A DNA stretch of 9,800 nt from Gammaproteobacteria bacterium (GTDB lineage Bacteria; Pseudomonadota; Gammaproteobacteria; Immundisolibacterales; Immundisolibacteraceae), in the NCBI GenBank assembly GCA_003526065.1, contig DQBD01000187.1, positions 3,223 through 13,022 of the forward strand, given 5' to 3'. The translations under genes and the position numbers were made by a program. Shown here piece after piece: positions 1 through 5,872 of this stretch. How positions within the stretch are numbered: position 1 is the first letter of the stretch; each line of letters begins with the position of its first letter. Under the pieces are notes generated by a model. It ran no database searches. It was not told the origin of the DNA and saw nothing but the letters and a program-made list of their open reading frames with translations.

Positions 1-1020
1 CTGCACACCATGGCCATCGGCATGGCCGACGTGATGGGCCTGTCGCAGCAGGACAGCGCGCTGGTGTTCGTGCCCATGTTCCACGTCAACGCCTGGGGGC
101 TGCCGTTCGCCGGCGTCATGTTCGGTGGCAAGCTGGTGTTCCCGGGGCGCAACCCACAGGCCGCCGACGTGGTGGAGCTGATCCGCGGCGAGGGCGTGAC
201 CTTCGCCGCCGGCGTGCCGACCATCTGGATGATGGTGGACCAGTACCTGCAGGAGCACGGCGGCGACCTGGGCGCCCTGCAGCGCGTGGCCTGCGGCGGC
301 TCGGCGGTGCCGGCGGCGCTGATGCGCGCCTTCGACGAGCGCTACGGCGTGCCCATCGTGCAGCTGTGGGGCATGACCGAGCTGTCGCCGCTGGGCACCG
401 TGTCGCGCCTGAAGCGGAGCATGCGTGACGCCAGCGCCGAAGAGAAATACGCCGCGCGCCTGAAGGCCGGCATTCCGGTGCCGGGTATCGAGATGCGCAT
501 CGAGGGCCCGGACGGCGAAATCCTGCCCAACGACGGTCAAAGCGTCGGCGAGCTGGTGGTGCGCGGGCCGTGGGTGATCAGCAACTATTTCAAGATGGAA
601 GGCTCGGGCAAGTCCTTCACGCCCGACGGCTGGTTCAAGACCGGCGATGTGGCGGCGCTGGACGCCGACGGCTACATGCGCATCGCCGACCGGGTGAAGG
701 ACCTGATCAAGTCCGGTGGCGAGTGGATCTCCAGCGTGGACATGGAAAACGCGCTGATGGCCCATCCGGCGGTGGCCGAGGCGGCCGTGGTGGCGCGCCC
801 GGACCCGAAATGGGACGAGCGGCCGGTGGCCTTCCTGGTGCCGCGGCCGGGCCGCGAGGGCGAACTGGCCCCGGAGGCCGTGCAGACCTTCCTGGGCAGC
901 AACGGCGATTTCGCCAAGTGGCAGATTCCGTATGCCGACGACATCCACCTGATCGACGCCATTCCGCGCACGTCGGTCGGCAAGTTCGACAAGAAGGTGC
1001 TGCGCCGGCGCTGGGAGTAG
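1..1020 (+). CDS. Acyl-CoA synthetase (AMP-forming), C-terminal part; 5' end outside window
   Basis: The product belongs to the ANL adenylate-forming superfamily, which activates a carboxylic acid with ATP and transfers it to CoA. The frame is open from base 1, so the first in-frame ATG at 10 is very unlikely to be the start. About 339 residues are visible, against roughly 540 for the family, so some 200 N-terminal residues, including the P-loop-like A3 motif, lie upstream. Counting from the Met at base 10, I see A5 (LWGMTE, 119-124), A7 (GWFKTGD, 207-213), A8 (DRVKDLIKSGGEWIS, 227-241) and A10 (PRTSVGKFDKK, 319-329), with K325 as the adenylation lysine. LIKSGGEWIS and the FHVNAWGLP stretch resemble medium/long-chain fatty acyl-CoA ligases. 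The true substrate (fatty, aromatic or other acid) cannot be told. The gene is convergent with the minus-strand operon that ends at 1028. Confidence 0.93.
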   Translation: MHTMAIGMADVMGLSQQDSALVFVPMFHVNAWGLPFAGVMFGGKLVFPGRNPQAADVVELIRGEGVTFAAGVPTIWMMVDQYLQEHGGDLGALQRVACGGSAVPAALMRAFDERYGVPIVQLWGMTELSPLGTVSRLKRSMRDASAEEKYAARLKAGIPVPGIEMRIEGPDGEILPNDGQSVGELVVRGPWVISNYFKMEGSGKSFTPDGWFKTGDVAALDADGYMRIADRVKDLIKSGGEWISSVDMENALMAHPAVAEAAVVARPDPKWDERPVAFLVPRPGREGELAPEAVQTFLGSNGDFAKWQIPYADDIHLIDAIPRTSVGKFDKKVLRRRWE

Positions 1021-1027
1021 GCCGGCG
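1003..1027. repeat. GC-rich inverted repeat at a convergent gene junction
   Basis: The arms CGCCGGC (1003-1009) and GCCGGCG (1021-1027) are exact reverse complements around an 11-nt loop that contains the ligase stop codon. The right arm is the whole 7-bp spacer between the two convergent stop codons. It could fold in the 3' ends of both transcripts. No T-run follows on either strand, and the core GCCGGC is self-palindromic and frequent in such GC-rich DNA, so chance is a real alternative. Confidence 0.3.
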
Positions 1028-2005
1028 TCAGCCGCCGCCGAGCAGGTAGGCGGCGGTCAGGTTGTCGTACAGCGCGCAGCCGGTGCTGATGAACAGGCGC
1101 CACGCGCCCGGCGCGGCGGCCGGTGGCTGCGCGAGCAGCGCCAGCAGGTCGGGCGGTGATGTGCCGTCGATCAGCCCGCGCGCCCGCCAGGCGCGCAGGT
1201 CGCCGTAGTTCAGCGCATCGGCGGAATCCACCCACAGCGCGGCGCGGCCGGCCCACGCATCGGTGAGCTCCCGCTGGCCGGCGGCGTCGGCGCCAAGGCT
1301 CAGTACCACAGGCGGTGCGGACGGCGGCGGGGCGCAGAAGGCCCGCGCGCTGGTGGTGGCCAGCAGCCAGGCGTCGCAGGCCGGATCGGTCCGTGGCGCG
1401 ACCCGGCACGGCAGCCCCGCGTCGCACAGTGCCCGCGCCGTTTCCGCCGCGCGCGCGGTGTTGGCATCGACCAGTTCGATGCGTTCCAGCGTCCGCGCGG
1501 CGGCGCAGTAAATCGCCGCGTAGTAACCCACCCGGCCGGCGCCGACGATGCCGATGCGGCGGGCCTGCGGCGCCAGTGCCGCCAGCGCCAGCGCGGCCAC
1601 CAGGCCGGTGCGGGCGGACGACAGCAGGCAGGCCTCCAGGCGGTCGGTGACGTACTGTTCGGCGGCGTCGAGCACCAGCAGCTCGCCGACCGTGATCTGT
1701 CCCGGCAGCCGGCGTTGCGCGCGGTTGGTGCCGACGATCTTTACGGTCTTGAGCGCGTCCTGCCCGCGGCGCACCACGCACGGCATGAGTCGGAAGTCGC
1801 CACCGTCCGGATCGTCCAGCACCCGCTTGGGCGGCATCTGCAGCTGCGCCCGCCCGGCGGCGAGGTCCGCCAGATACCGACGCGCGAAGGCCAGGTAGCC
1901 GGCCGGGTCGGCCGTCAGGCGCCGATGAACGGTGGCTTCGTCCCAGTGCCGGCAGGGCAGGGCGTGCGCCTGCAACGCCGCCGGCAGCCGGACGCCTTCA
2001 CCCAT
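1028..2005 (-). CDS. Ornithine cyclodeaminase / mu-crystallin family protein
   Basis: This 325-residue protein has the fold of NAD(P)-dependent enzymes such as ornithine cyclodeaminase, alanine dehydrogenase (archaeal type), ketimine reductase and SbnB-type synthases. Visible marks are KTVKIVGTN (86-94, substrate-carboxylate lysine region), SSARTG (129-134), a Rossmann dinucleotide motif IGIVGAGRVG (151-160), and LSLGADAAGQREL (235-247). In the last, D240 sits where ornithine cyclodeaminase keeps its catalytic Asp. The C-terminal FISTGCALYDNLTA (305-318) fills the usual family tail position. Length is normal (about 310-340). The ATG at 2005 overlaps the stop of the upstream amidohydrolase gene by 8 nt (ATGGGTGA), so translation is probably coupled. 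It is the last gene of the operon. The family is certain. The reaction is not, because substrate specificity changes readily within it. Confidence 0.87.
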   Translation of the reverse strand: MGEGVRLPAALQAHALPCRHWDEATVHRRLTADPAGYLAFARRYLADLAAGRAQLQMPPKRVLDDPDGGDFRLMPCVVRRGQDALKTVKIVGTNRAQRRLPGQITVGELLVLDAAEQYVTDRLEACLLSSARTGLVAALALAALAPQARRIGIVGAGRVGYYAAIYCAAARTLERIELVDANTARAAETARALCDAGLPCRVAPRTDPACDAWLLATTSARAFCAPPPSAPPVVLSLGADAAGQRELTDAWAGRAALWVDSADALNYGDLRAWRARGLIDGTSPPDLLALLAQPPAAAPGAWRLFISTGCALYDNLTAAYLLGGG

Positions 2006-2996
2006 CCAGTTTCATCAACCGCCGGGCGTTGCCGGACAGCATCGCTTCCTTCTGTGCCGGCGGCACGGCCAGTGCGGCGATGCTGAACAGCGTGTCGCGG
2101 GTGAAATCCTCGCCGCCGCTGCCGTCGAACGGCGCGTCGGTGCCGAACAGCAGCCGCTCGGCGCCAAGGAACTCGTACGCCGCCGCCAAGCCGCCGACCG
2201 CGCCCATCAGGGCCGTGTCGCCGTAGAAGAGACGAAAGTACTCGTTGGCCGGGCGCGCCAGCTTTTCGGCCGCGGCGCGGATTTCCGGCATGTTCGGCTT
2301 GCCGTAGATGGCGTCGATGCGGGCGGAGAAGGCGGGCGCCATGGCCGCCGCGTGGTGGGTGATGATCTTGATGTCCGGGTGGCGGTCGAACAGGCCGTCG
2401 AACACCAGGCGCGTCATGGCGGCGGTGGTCTCGTAGGGCCAGCCGAACACCTGCCAGATCCAGTACTTCGAGTGATCCTCGCCGCGGTAGTCGGGCTGGT
2501 TGCCGCCGCGCGCCGGGTGCAGCCAGACGGGGTAGTCGTGCCGCGCCATGACGGCGAAGAAATCCCGGAACTCCGGCCGGTCGAGCGGTACGCCGGCGGC
2601 CGAGGAATAGATGAGCACGCCCTTCATGCCCAGTTCGGTCAGGCAGCGCTCGGCCTCGCGGGCCATGTGTGCCGGGTCGTTCATGGCCACCGTGCCGACC
2701 GGGATGAAGCGCCCGGGATGCTGCGCCGCCATGGCGACGATCTCGTCGTTGGCCAGGCGCGCCAGGTCGGCCGCGGTGGCCGGGTCGCCCATGGCGATCT
2801 CGATCGGCGGCGAGGACAGCGTGATCACCTGCGCGTCCACGCCGTGACGGTCCATGACGGCCAGACGCGCCGGCAGATCGACCAGCTGCGGCATGGATTC
2901 GAGCAGGCCGCCGAGGTAGTCCGGCCCCGTCATCTTCTGCTTGAGCGCGGTGTAGAAACGCGTCGGCATGACGTGGGTGAAGCAATCGATCTTCAT
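1998..2996 (-). CDS. Amidohydrolase-2 (ACMSD-like) family metal-dependent hydrolase or decarboxylase
   Basis: This 332-residue TIM-barrel protein belongs to the amidohydrolase-2 family, which includes ACMSD and gamma-resorcylate decarboxylase as well as hydrolases. Likely metal and active-site residues are H8 (IDCFTHVMP, 3-11), H160 (VWLHPARGG, 157-165), H214/H215 (IITHHAAAM, 211-219) and D287 (LLFGTDAPFD, 282-291). The usual N-terminal HxH is F6-T7-H8 here, so the first His ligand is missing. I recall similar single-His N-termini in one branch of the family. The frame is open to 3041, but I place the start at 2996. A strong Shine-Dalgarno (AAGGAGGAG) lies 7 nt upstream, and ATG overlaps the preceding methyltransferase stop as ATGA. 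The protein is probably cytosolic, with no signal peptide. Substrate unknown. The neighbouring cyclodeaminase-family enzyme suggests small-molecule catabolism or modification. Confidence 0.88.
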   Translation of the reverse strand: MKIDCFTHVMPTRFYTALKQKMTGPDYLGGLLESMPQLVDLPARLAVMDRHGVDAQVITLSSPPIEIAMGDPATAADLARLANDEIVAMAAQHPGRFIPVGTVAMNDPAHMAREAERCLTELGMKGVLIYSSAAGVPLDRPEFRDFFAVMARHDYPVWLHPARGGNQPDYRGEDHSKYWIWQVFGWPYETTAAMTRLVFDGLFDRHPDIKIITHHAAAMAPAFSARIDAIYGKPNMPEIRAAAEKLARPANEYFRLFYGDTALMGAVGGLAAAYEFLGAERLLFGTDAPFDGSGGEDFTRDTLFSIAALAVPPAQKEAMLSGNARRLMKLDG

Positions 2997-3631
2997 TTGG
3001 AAACTCCTCCTTCGGGTCGGCGCCAGACGGTGGCCAGCCACGGTTGCAGGTGGCGTGGCTGGCCGGCGGGTCGATAGTAGTGCTCGAGTTCCTCGAAGCC
3101 GGCGGCGCTCACGTACGCCCGCCAGCTGTCCAGGGTGTGAAAGGCGCCGTAACGCTCGCCCTGCCAGCCTTCCTCGTCGTTACCGCGCGGGTTGCTGGCG
3201 AACAGCACGCCGCCCGGCTTGAGGGTGGCGAACAGGGCCTGCAGCACCGCCGGCAGGTCGGCGCTGGGTACGTGGAACAGCGACGCGTTGGCGAACACGC
3301 CGTCGAAATGTTCGGGCGGCAGTTCCAGGTGCAGAAAGTCCTGCTGCCACACCTCGCAGCCTGAGTGGGCCCGCGCCATGGCGCAGAACTGCGCCGATCC
3401 GTCCAGGCCGATCGCGTGGTGTCCGAGGGCGCGAAAGGCGATCAGGTCGCGACCCGGCCCGCAGCCGAAATCCAGCACCGTGAACGGCGGTTCGCCCCGG
3501 ATGTGCCGAAGCAGCGCGTCGCGGTTCTGGCTGACGTCGTGATCGCGCGTGCCTTCCCAGAACGCCTGCGCGTGGCGGTCGTAGTGGCCGAGCGTGCGCT
3601 CGCTGATGGGCGGTAGGGAACGGTGGGGCAT
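2993..3631 (-). CDS. Class I SAM-dependent methyltransferase
   Basis: This 212-residue protein has a Rossmann-fold methyltransferase core. Motif I is TVLDFGCGPGRDL (51-63). The acidic end of strand 2 is GLDGS (75-79), a motif II-like WQQDFLHLELP runs 95-105, FDGVFANASLFHV spans 109-121, and LKPGGVLFASNP spans 137-148. The N-terminal YDRHAQAFWEGTRDHDVSQN (17-36) is a recognisable signature of a group of small uncharacterised bacterial methyltransferases, so the protein looks full length. No clear Shine-Dalgarno precedes the ATG at 3631. Its stop TGA overlaps the amidohydrolase ATG as ATGA, so the two are translationally coupled. The methyl acceptor is unknown. It starts 53 nt after nlpD on the same strand and may share that transcript. 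I see no terminator in the gap. Confidence 0.87.
   Translation of the reverse strand: MPHRSLPPISERTLGHYDRHAQAFWEGTRDHDVSQNRDALLRHIRGEPPFTVLDFGCGPGRDLIAFRALGHHAIGLDGSAQFCAMARAHSGCEVWQQDFLHLELPPEHFDGVFANASLFHVPSADLPAVLQALFATLKPGGVLFASNPRGNDEEGWQGERYGAFHTLDSWRAYVSAAGFEELEHYYRPAGQPRHLQPWLATVWRRPEGGVSK
3004..3012 (-). promoter_or_regulatory. Strong Shine-Dalgarno of the amidohydrolase gene
   Basis: On the minus strand AAGGAGGAG stands 7 nt before the ATG at 2996. It is the best ribosome binding site in the window, lies inside the end of the methyltransferase gene, and decides the amidohydrolase start against the longer frame beginning at 3041. Confidence 0.85.
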
Positions 3632-3684
3632 GGATGTAGGGGCGGTAAGTGGCGACTGTGCAGGGTGTCCAGCATATCCCCGTG

Positions 3685-4407
3685 TCAGCCGCCCGGCGGT
3701 TTCACCAGCCGGGCCGGGTCGATGGGCGTGCCGCGGTAGCGGATCTCGAAATGCAGCATGCCGCGTCCGTCCCCGGGGCTGCCCATGCTGGCGATGGTCT
3801 GGCCGGCTGTCACGGTGCTGCCCTCGGTCACGTTGATCTGTTGCAGATGGCCGTAGGCGCTCAGGTAGTCGGCGTTGTGCTTGACGATCAGCAGGTTGCC
3901 GTACTGGCGCAGGCCGTTGCCGGCGTACACGACGGTGCCCGCCGCAGCGGCACGTACCGGCTGACCGATGCGCCCGGAGATGTCGAGGCCCTTGTTGCCG
4001 CCATGGGACGCCGAAAAGCCACGCACGGTTGTTCCTGCAGTGGGCCAGCGCCAGTCGGCGATGGGCGTGGCGGGCGGGGCAGCGGAGCCCCCGGGCAGGC
4101 GCAGCCGTTGGCCCGGGTAGATGGTGTAGGGCGGTCGCAGGCCGTTCAGGCGGGCCAGGGTGGGGTAGTCGGTGCCATGCCGGCGGGCGATGGAGGCCAG
4201 TGTGTCGCCACGCTGCACGCGGTATTCGCCGCTGGCTGCGGAGGACGCCGGTACGCCGCGCGCGGTGGCCGACGGCCGGCTGGCGCAGCCCGAGATGGCG
4301 AGCACCACCACCAGCAGGCCGATGAACAGCAAGCCGGGGAAGGACGCCTGGGCCGGCGCGCGGGCCTCAGCTGCGACCGTGTCGCAGCGGCACGAAATGC
4401 GCTGCAC
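3685..4407 (-). CDS. nlpD: NlpD-like lipoprotein: LysM plus degenerate LytM (M23) domain
   Basis: This is a cell-envelope lipoprotein of the type that activates the periplasmic amidase AmiC during septal peptidoglycan splitting. From the GTG at 4407 it has 240 residues: a hydrophobic segment (LLFIGLLVVVLAIS, 26-39), a lipobox ending at C41, LysM at about 62-105 (YRVQRGDTL...) and an M23/LytM domain at about 120-235. Of the M23 zinc and catalytic positions, D142, H187 and H219 remain. The first His is N138 (NKGLD) and the first His of HxH is M217 (MLHFEIR). This matches non-catalytic NlpD of E. coli. Start uncertain: GTG 4407 has GAGGA upstream and overlaps pcm by 41 nt. GTG 4428 and TTG 4332 are alternatives, the last giving an uncharged, very short signal. 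It lies directly after pcm, but rpoS does not follow. Confidence 0.88.
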   Translation of the reverse strand: MQRISCRCDTVAAEARAPAQASFPGLLFIGLLVVVLAISGCASRPSATARGVPASSAASGEYRVQRGDTLASIARRHGTDYPTLARLNGLRPPYTIYPGQRLRLPGGSAAPPATPIADWRWPTAGTTVRGFSASHGGNKGLDISGRIGQPVRAAAAGTVVYAGNGLRQYGNLLIVKHNADYLSAYGHLQQINVTEGSTVTAGQTIASMGSPGDGRGMLHFEIRYRGTPIDPARLVKPPGG

Positions 4408-5053
4408 CCAGCAGTTCCTCGTGCACACCGGTGGCGGTGCGGGTAAAGCGCCGAAGCGCCTGTTCCTTGCTGCCGACCGGGGCGATCAGTCGTCCGCCGT
4501 CGGCCAGCTGCTCGAACAGCGCCGGCGACAGGGAGGCGGCGGCGGCCGTCATGAGGATGCCGTCGTAGGGACCTTTGTCGGCCAGGCCGCGGCTGCCGTC
4601 ACCGACCACCAGCGCGACATTGCGGATGCGAAGGTCGCGCAATACGCGTCGCGCGTGGGCGGCCAGGGCGCCGATGCGTTCGATGCTGACCACTTCCGGT
4701 ATCAGCGCTGCCAGCACGGCGGTCTGGTAGCCGCAGCCAGTGCCGATTTCCAGCACCCGCCGCATCGGCGGACCTTCCAGCAGGGCGCTGGTCATCTGCG
4801 CGACGGTCAGGGGCTGTGAGATGGTCTGACCGTGGCCGATGGGCAGGGACACGTTGTCGTAGGCGCGGCTGGAGAGTGCTTCATCCACGAACAGGTGCCG
4901 CGGCACGTGGCGCATGACGTCCAGTACACGCGGATCGAGGGGCGCCAGTTCGGCCAGCGTCTCGATCAGCCGGTCACGGGTGCGCTGCGAGGTCATGCCG
5001 ATACCGGCAGCGCGTTGCGCCGCGCCGATATCGCCGCGGAACGGTGTGTTCAT
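4367..5053 (-). CDS. pcm: Protein-L-isoaspartate O-methyltransferase
   Basis: Pcm uses S-adenosylmethionine to methylate isoaspartyl residues that form by ageing of Asn and Asp in proteins, which starts their repair. It acts in the cytosol. The 228-residue protein shows the family signature [11 protein letters not shown] (71-81) and SAM motif [14 protein letters not shown] (99-111). SIERIG (123-128) and [10 protein letters not shown] (148-157) follow, and the end HFVPLRHG (219-226) matches the conserved C-terminus. It is some 20 residues longer at the N-terminus than E. coli Pcm. Met20 (base 4996) is a possible alternative start, but neither start has a clear Shine-Dalgarno. The ATG at 5053 lies only 27 nt downstream of the tRNA-Pro terminator. 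nlpD follows with overlap, as in the E. coli surE-pcm-nlpD-rpoS cluster, but surE is absent here. Confidence 0.95.
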   Translation of the reverse strand: MNTPFRGDIGAAQRAAGIGMTSQRTRDRLIETLAELAPLDPRVLDVMRHVPRHLFVDEALSSRAYDNVSLPIGHGQTISQPLTVAQMTSALLEGPPMRRVLEIGTGCGYQTAVLAALIPEVVSIERIGALAAHARRVLRDLRIRNVALVVGDGSRGLADKGPYDGILMTAAAASLSPALFEQLADGGRLIAPVGSKEQALRRFTRTATGVHEELLGAAHFVPLRHGRS

Positions 5054-5080
5054 GGGTGCGCCTGGGCGCCGGGTCTACGG

Positions 5081-5115
5081 AAAAACGGGGCAATCTCCGA
5101 TGGGAGATTGCCCCG
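5081..5115 (-). terminator. Intrinsic terminator downstream of tRNA-Pro
   Basis: A perfect 13-bp inverted repeat, CGGGGCAATCTCC (5086-5098) and GGAGATTGCCCCG (5103-5115), encloses a 4-nt loop. Reading on the minus strand it is followed directly by TTTTT (5085-5081). It begins 8 nt after the CCA end of tRNA-Pro and ends 27 nt before the pcm start codon. It therefore ends the tRNA transcript and separates it from pcm unless there is read-through. Confidence 0.93.
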
Positions 5116-5123
5116 CGTCGTAT

Positions 5124-5200
5124 TGGTCGGGACGAGAGGATTTGAACCTCCGACCACTTGACCCCCAGTCAAGTGCGCTACCAGGCTGCGCCACGCCCCG
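5124..5200 (-). tRNA. proL: tRNA-Pro (anticodon GGG)
   Basis: This is a 77-nt cloverleaf with encoded CCA (5126-5124). The acceptor stem CGGGGCG pairs with CGTCCCG (one G-U pair), and the discriminator base is A. The anticodon stem CTTGA/TCAAG holds the loop CTGGGGG, placing GGG at 5166-5164, which reads CCC and CCU. The T loop GTTCAAATC is canonical. It lies 28 nt downstream of the merR-like gene on the same strand, as I recall for Pseudomonas, and has its own intrinsic terminator. A weak TTGAAA element in the end of the preceding gene could be a -35 box, but no convincing -10 follows, so co-transcription and processing are possible. The symbol follows E. coli usage for the GGG isoacceptor. 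Confidence 0.97.
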
Positions 5201-5211
5201 AAATCATGTTT

Positions 5212-5231
5212 TGATGCGATTTTGCGCATCA
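5212..5231 (-). repeat. Hairpin spanning the merR-like stop codon, before tRNA-Pro
   Basis: The arms TGATGCG and CGCATCA form a perfect 7-bp stem with a 6-nt loop (CAAAAT on the minus strand). The first three bases of the stem are the TGA stop of the MerR-like gene. No U-run follows, so it is not a standard terminator. It could stabilise the mRNA 3' end or mark where the tRNA precursor is separated from the mRNA. Confidence 0.5.
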
Positions 5232-5585
5232 CGCTTTCAAAATGGCCAGGACCTCTTCCAGCTCCTGTCGCATCTGGCGCACCAGCTGCGTCGTGCGGTC
5301 GGCATCCTGACGCCCGGTTTCACCACCCAGTTGCTGGCGCGCGCCGCTGATGGTGAACCCCTGATCGTACAACAGGCTGCGAATCTGGCGGATCAGGATT
5401 ACGTCCTGGCGCTGATAATACCGCCGATTGCCGGTGCGTTTTGCCGGCGCCAGCTCCGGGAATTCCTGTTCCCAATAGCGCAGCACGTGCGGTTTGACGC
5501 CGCACAACTCGCTGACCTCGCCGATCCCGAAATAGCGTTTTCCGGGTATCGGCGGCAGCTGGTCATTCTGTGACGGCTCCAGCAT
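5229..5585 (-). CDS. MerR family transcriptional regulator encoded after ihfA
   Basis: This 118-residue DNA-binding protein has a winged helix-turn-helix of MerR type at its N-terminus: [20 protein letters not shown] (18-37), then the wing [13 protein letters not shown] (50-62) and helices [20 protein letters not shown] (65-84). The tail (99-116) is charged and probably a short dimerising coiled coil. There is no separate effector domain and only one cysteine (C28), so a metal-sensing role like that of MerR or CueR is not supported. The ATG at 5585 overlaps the ihfA stop by 23 nt without a clear Shine-Dalgarno, which suggests coupled translation. The MLEPS...PPIPGKRYF start matches what I recall of the orthologue after ihfA in Pseudomonas, supporting this start. 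The regulon is unknown. Confidence 0.92.
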   Translation of the reverse strand: MLEPSQNDQLPPIPGKRYFGIGEVSELCGVKPHVLRYWEQEFPELAPAKRTGNRRYYQRQDVILIRQIRSLLYDQGFTISGARQQLGGETGRQDADRTTQLVRQMRQELEEVLAILKA

Positions 5586-5871
5586 GTGTGTCGACGCGGC
5601 GTTTGAGCTGTTGGCCGGGTTTGAACGTTACCACACGGCGCGCCGTGATAGGTATTTCCTCGCCGGTCTTTGGATTGCGGCCTGGGCGCTGGTTCTTTTG
5701 ACGCAGGTTGAAGTTGCCGAAACCGGACAGCTTGACGCCCTCGCCGCGCCCCAGCGCCGCGCGCATGTGATCGAAAAACGACTCGACGATCTGTCGCGCC
5801 TCGCGCTTGTTGACCCCCAGTTCGCTGCACAGCAACTGCGCCATCTCGGCCTTGGTCAGGGTGCCGTTCAT
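5563..5871 (-). CDS. ihfA: Integration host factor subunit alpha
   Basis: IhfA pairs with IhfB to bend DNA sharply at specific sites, serving transcription, replication initiation and recombination. The 102-residue protein matches the family in length and sequence: [15 protein letters not shown] (5-19), [12 protein letters not shown] (46-57), and the DNA-contacting arm [20 protein letters not shown] (59-78). P67 is at the position of the intercalating Pro65 of E. coli IhfA. The ATG at 5871 lies one base after the pheT stop and is preceded by GAGG (5880-5877) at 5-nt spacing inside the end of pheT. The pheST-ihfA order is conserved in gammaproteobacteria. Expression is probably by read-through from pheST. 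Confidence 0.98.
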   Translation of the reverse strand: MNGTLTKAEMAQLLCSELGVNKREARQIVESFFDHMRAALGRGEGVKLSGFGNFNLRQKNQRPGRNPKTGEEIPITARRVVTFKPGQQLKRRVDTHAGAVTE

Positions 5872-5872
5872 G

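Noticed and set aside
672..1781. Minus-strand frame of 369 codons overlapping the cyclodeaminase gene and the ligase
   Set aside because: It is a frame-shifted reading of the cyclodeaminase gene, rich in Arg, Ala and Gly, that then runs antisense through the ligase A8-A10 motifs.
2997..3041. Possible 15-residue longer amidohydrolase N-terminus
   Set aside because: AAGGAGGAG and the ATGA overlap both point to 2996, and the family begins at MKID-like sequence.
1932..3077. Plus-strand frame of 381 codons opposite the amidohydrolase gene
   Set aside because: It is antisense to a gene with clear motifs and a strong Shine-Dalgarno. The Arg/Gly/Val-rich product has no family features.
5081..5231. 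tRNA-Pro as an attachment site of an integrated element
   Set aside because: There is no integrase, no direct repeat of the tRNA 3' end in the window and no foreign-looking composition. The surrounding synteny is that of a core locus.
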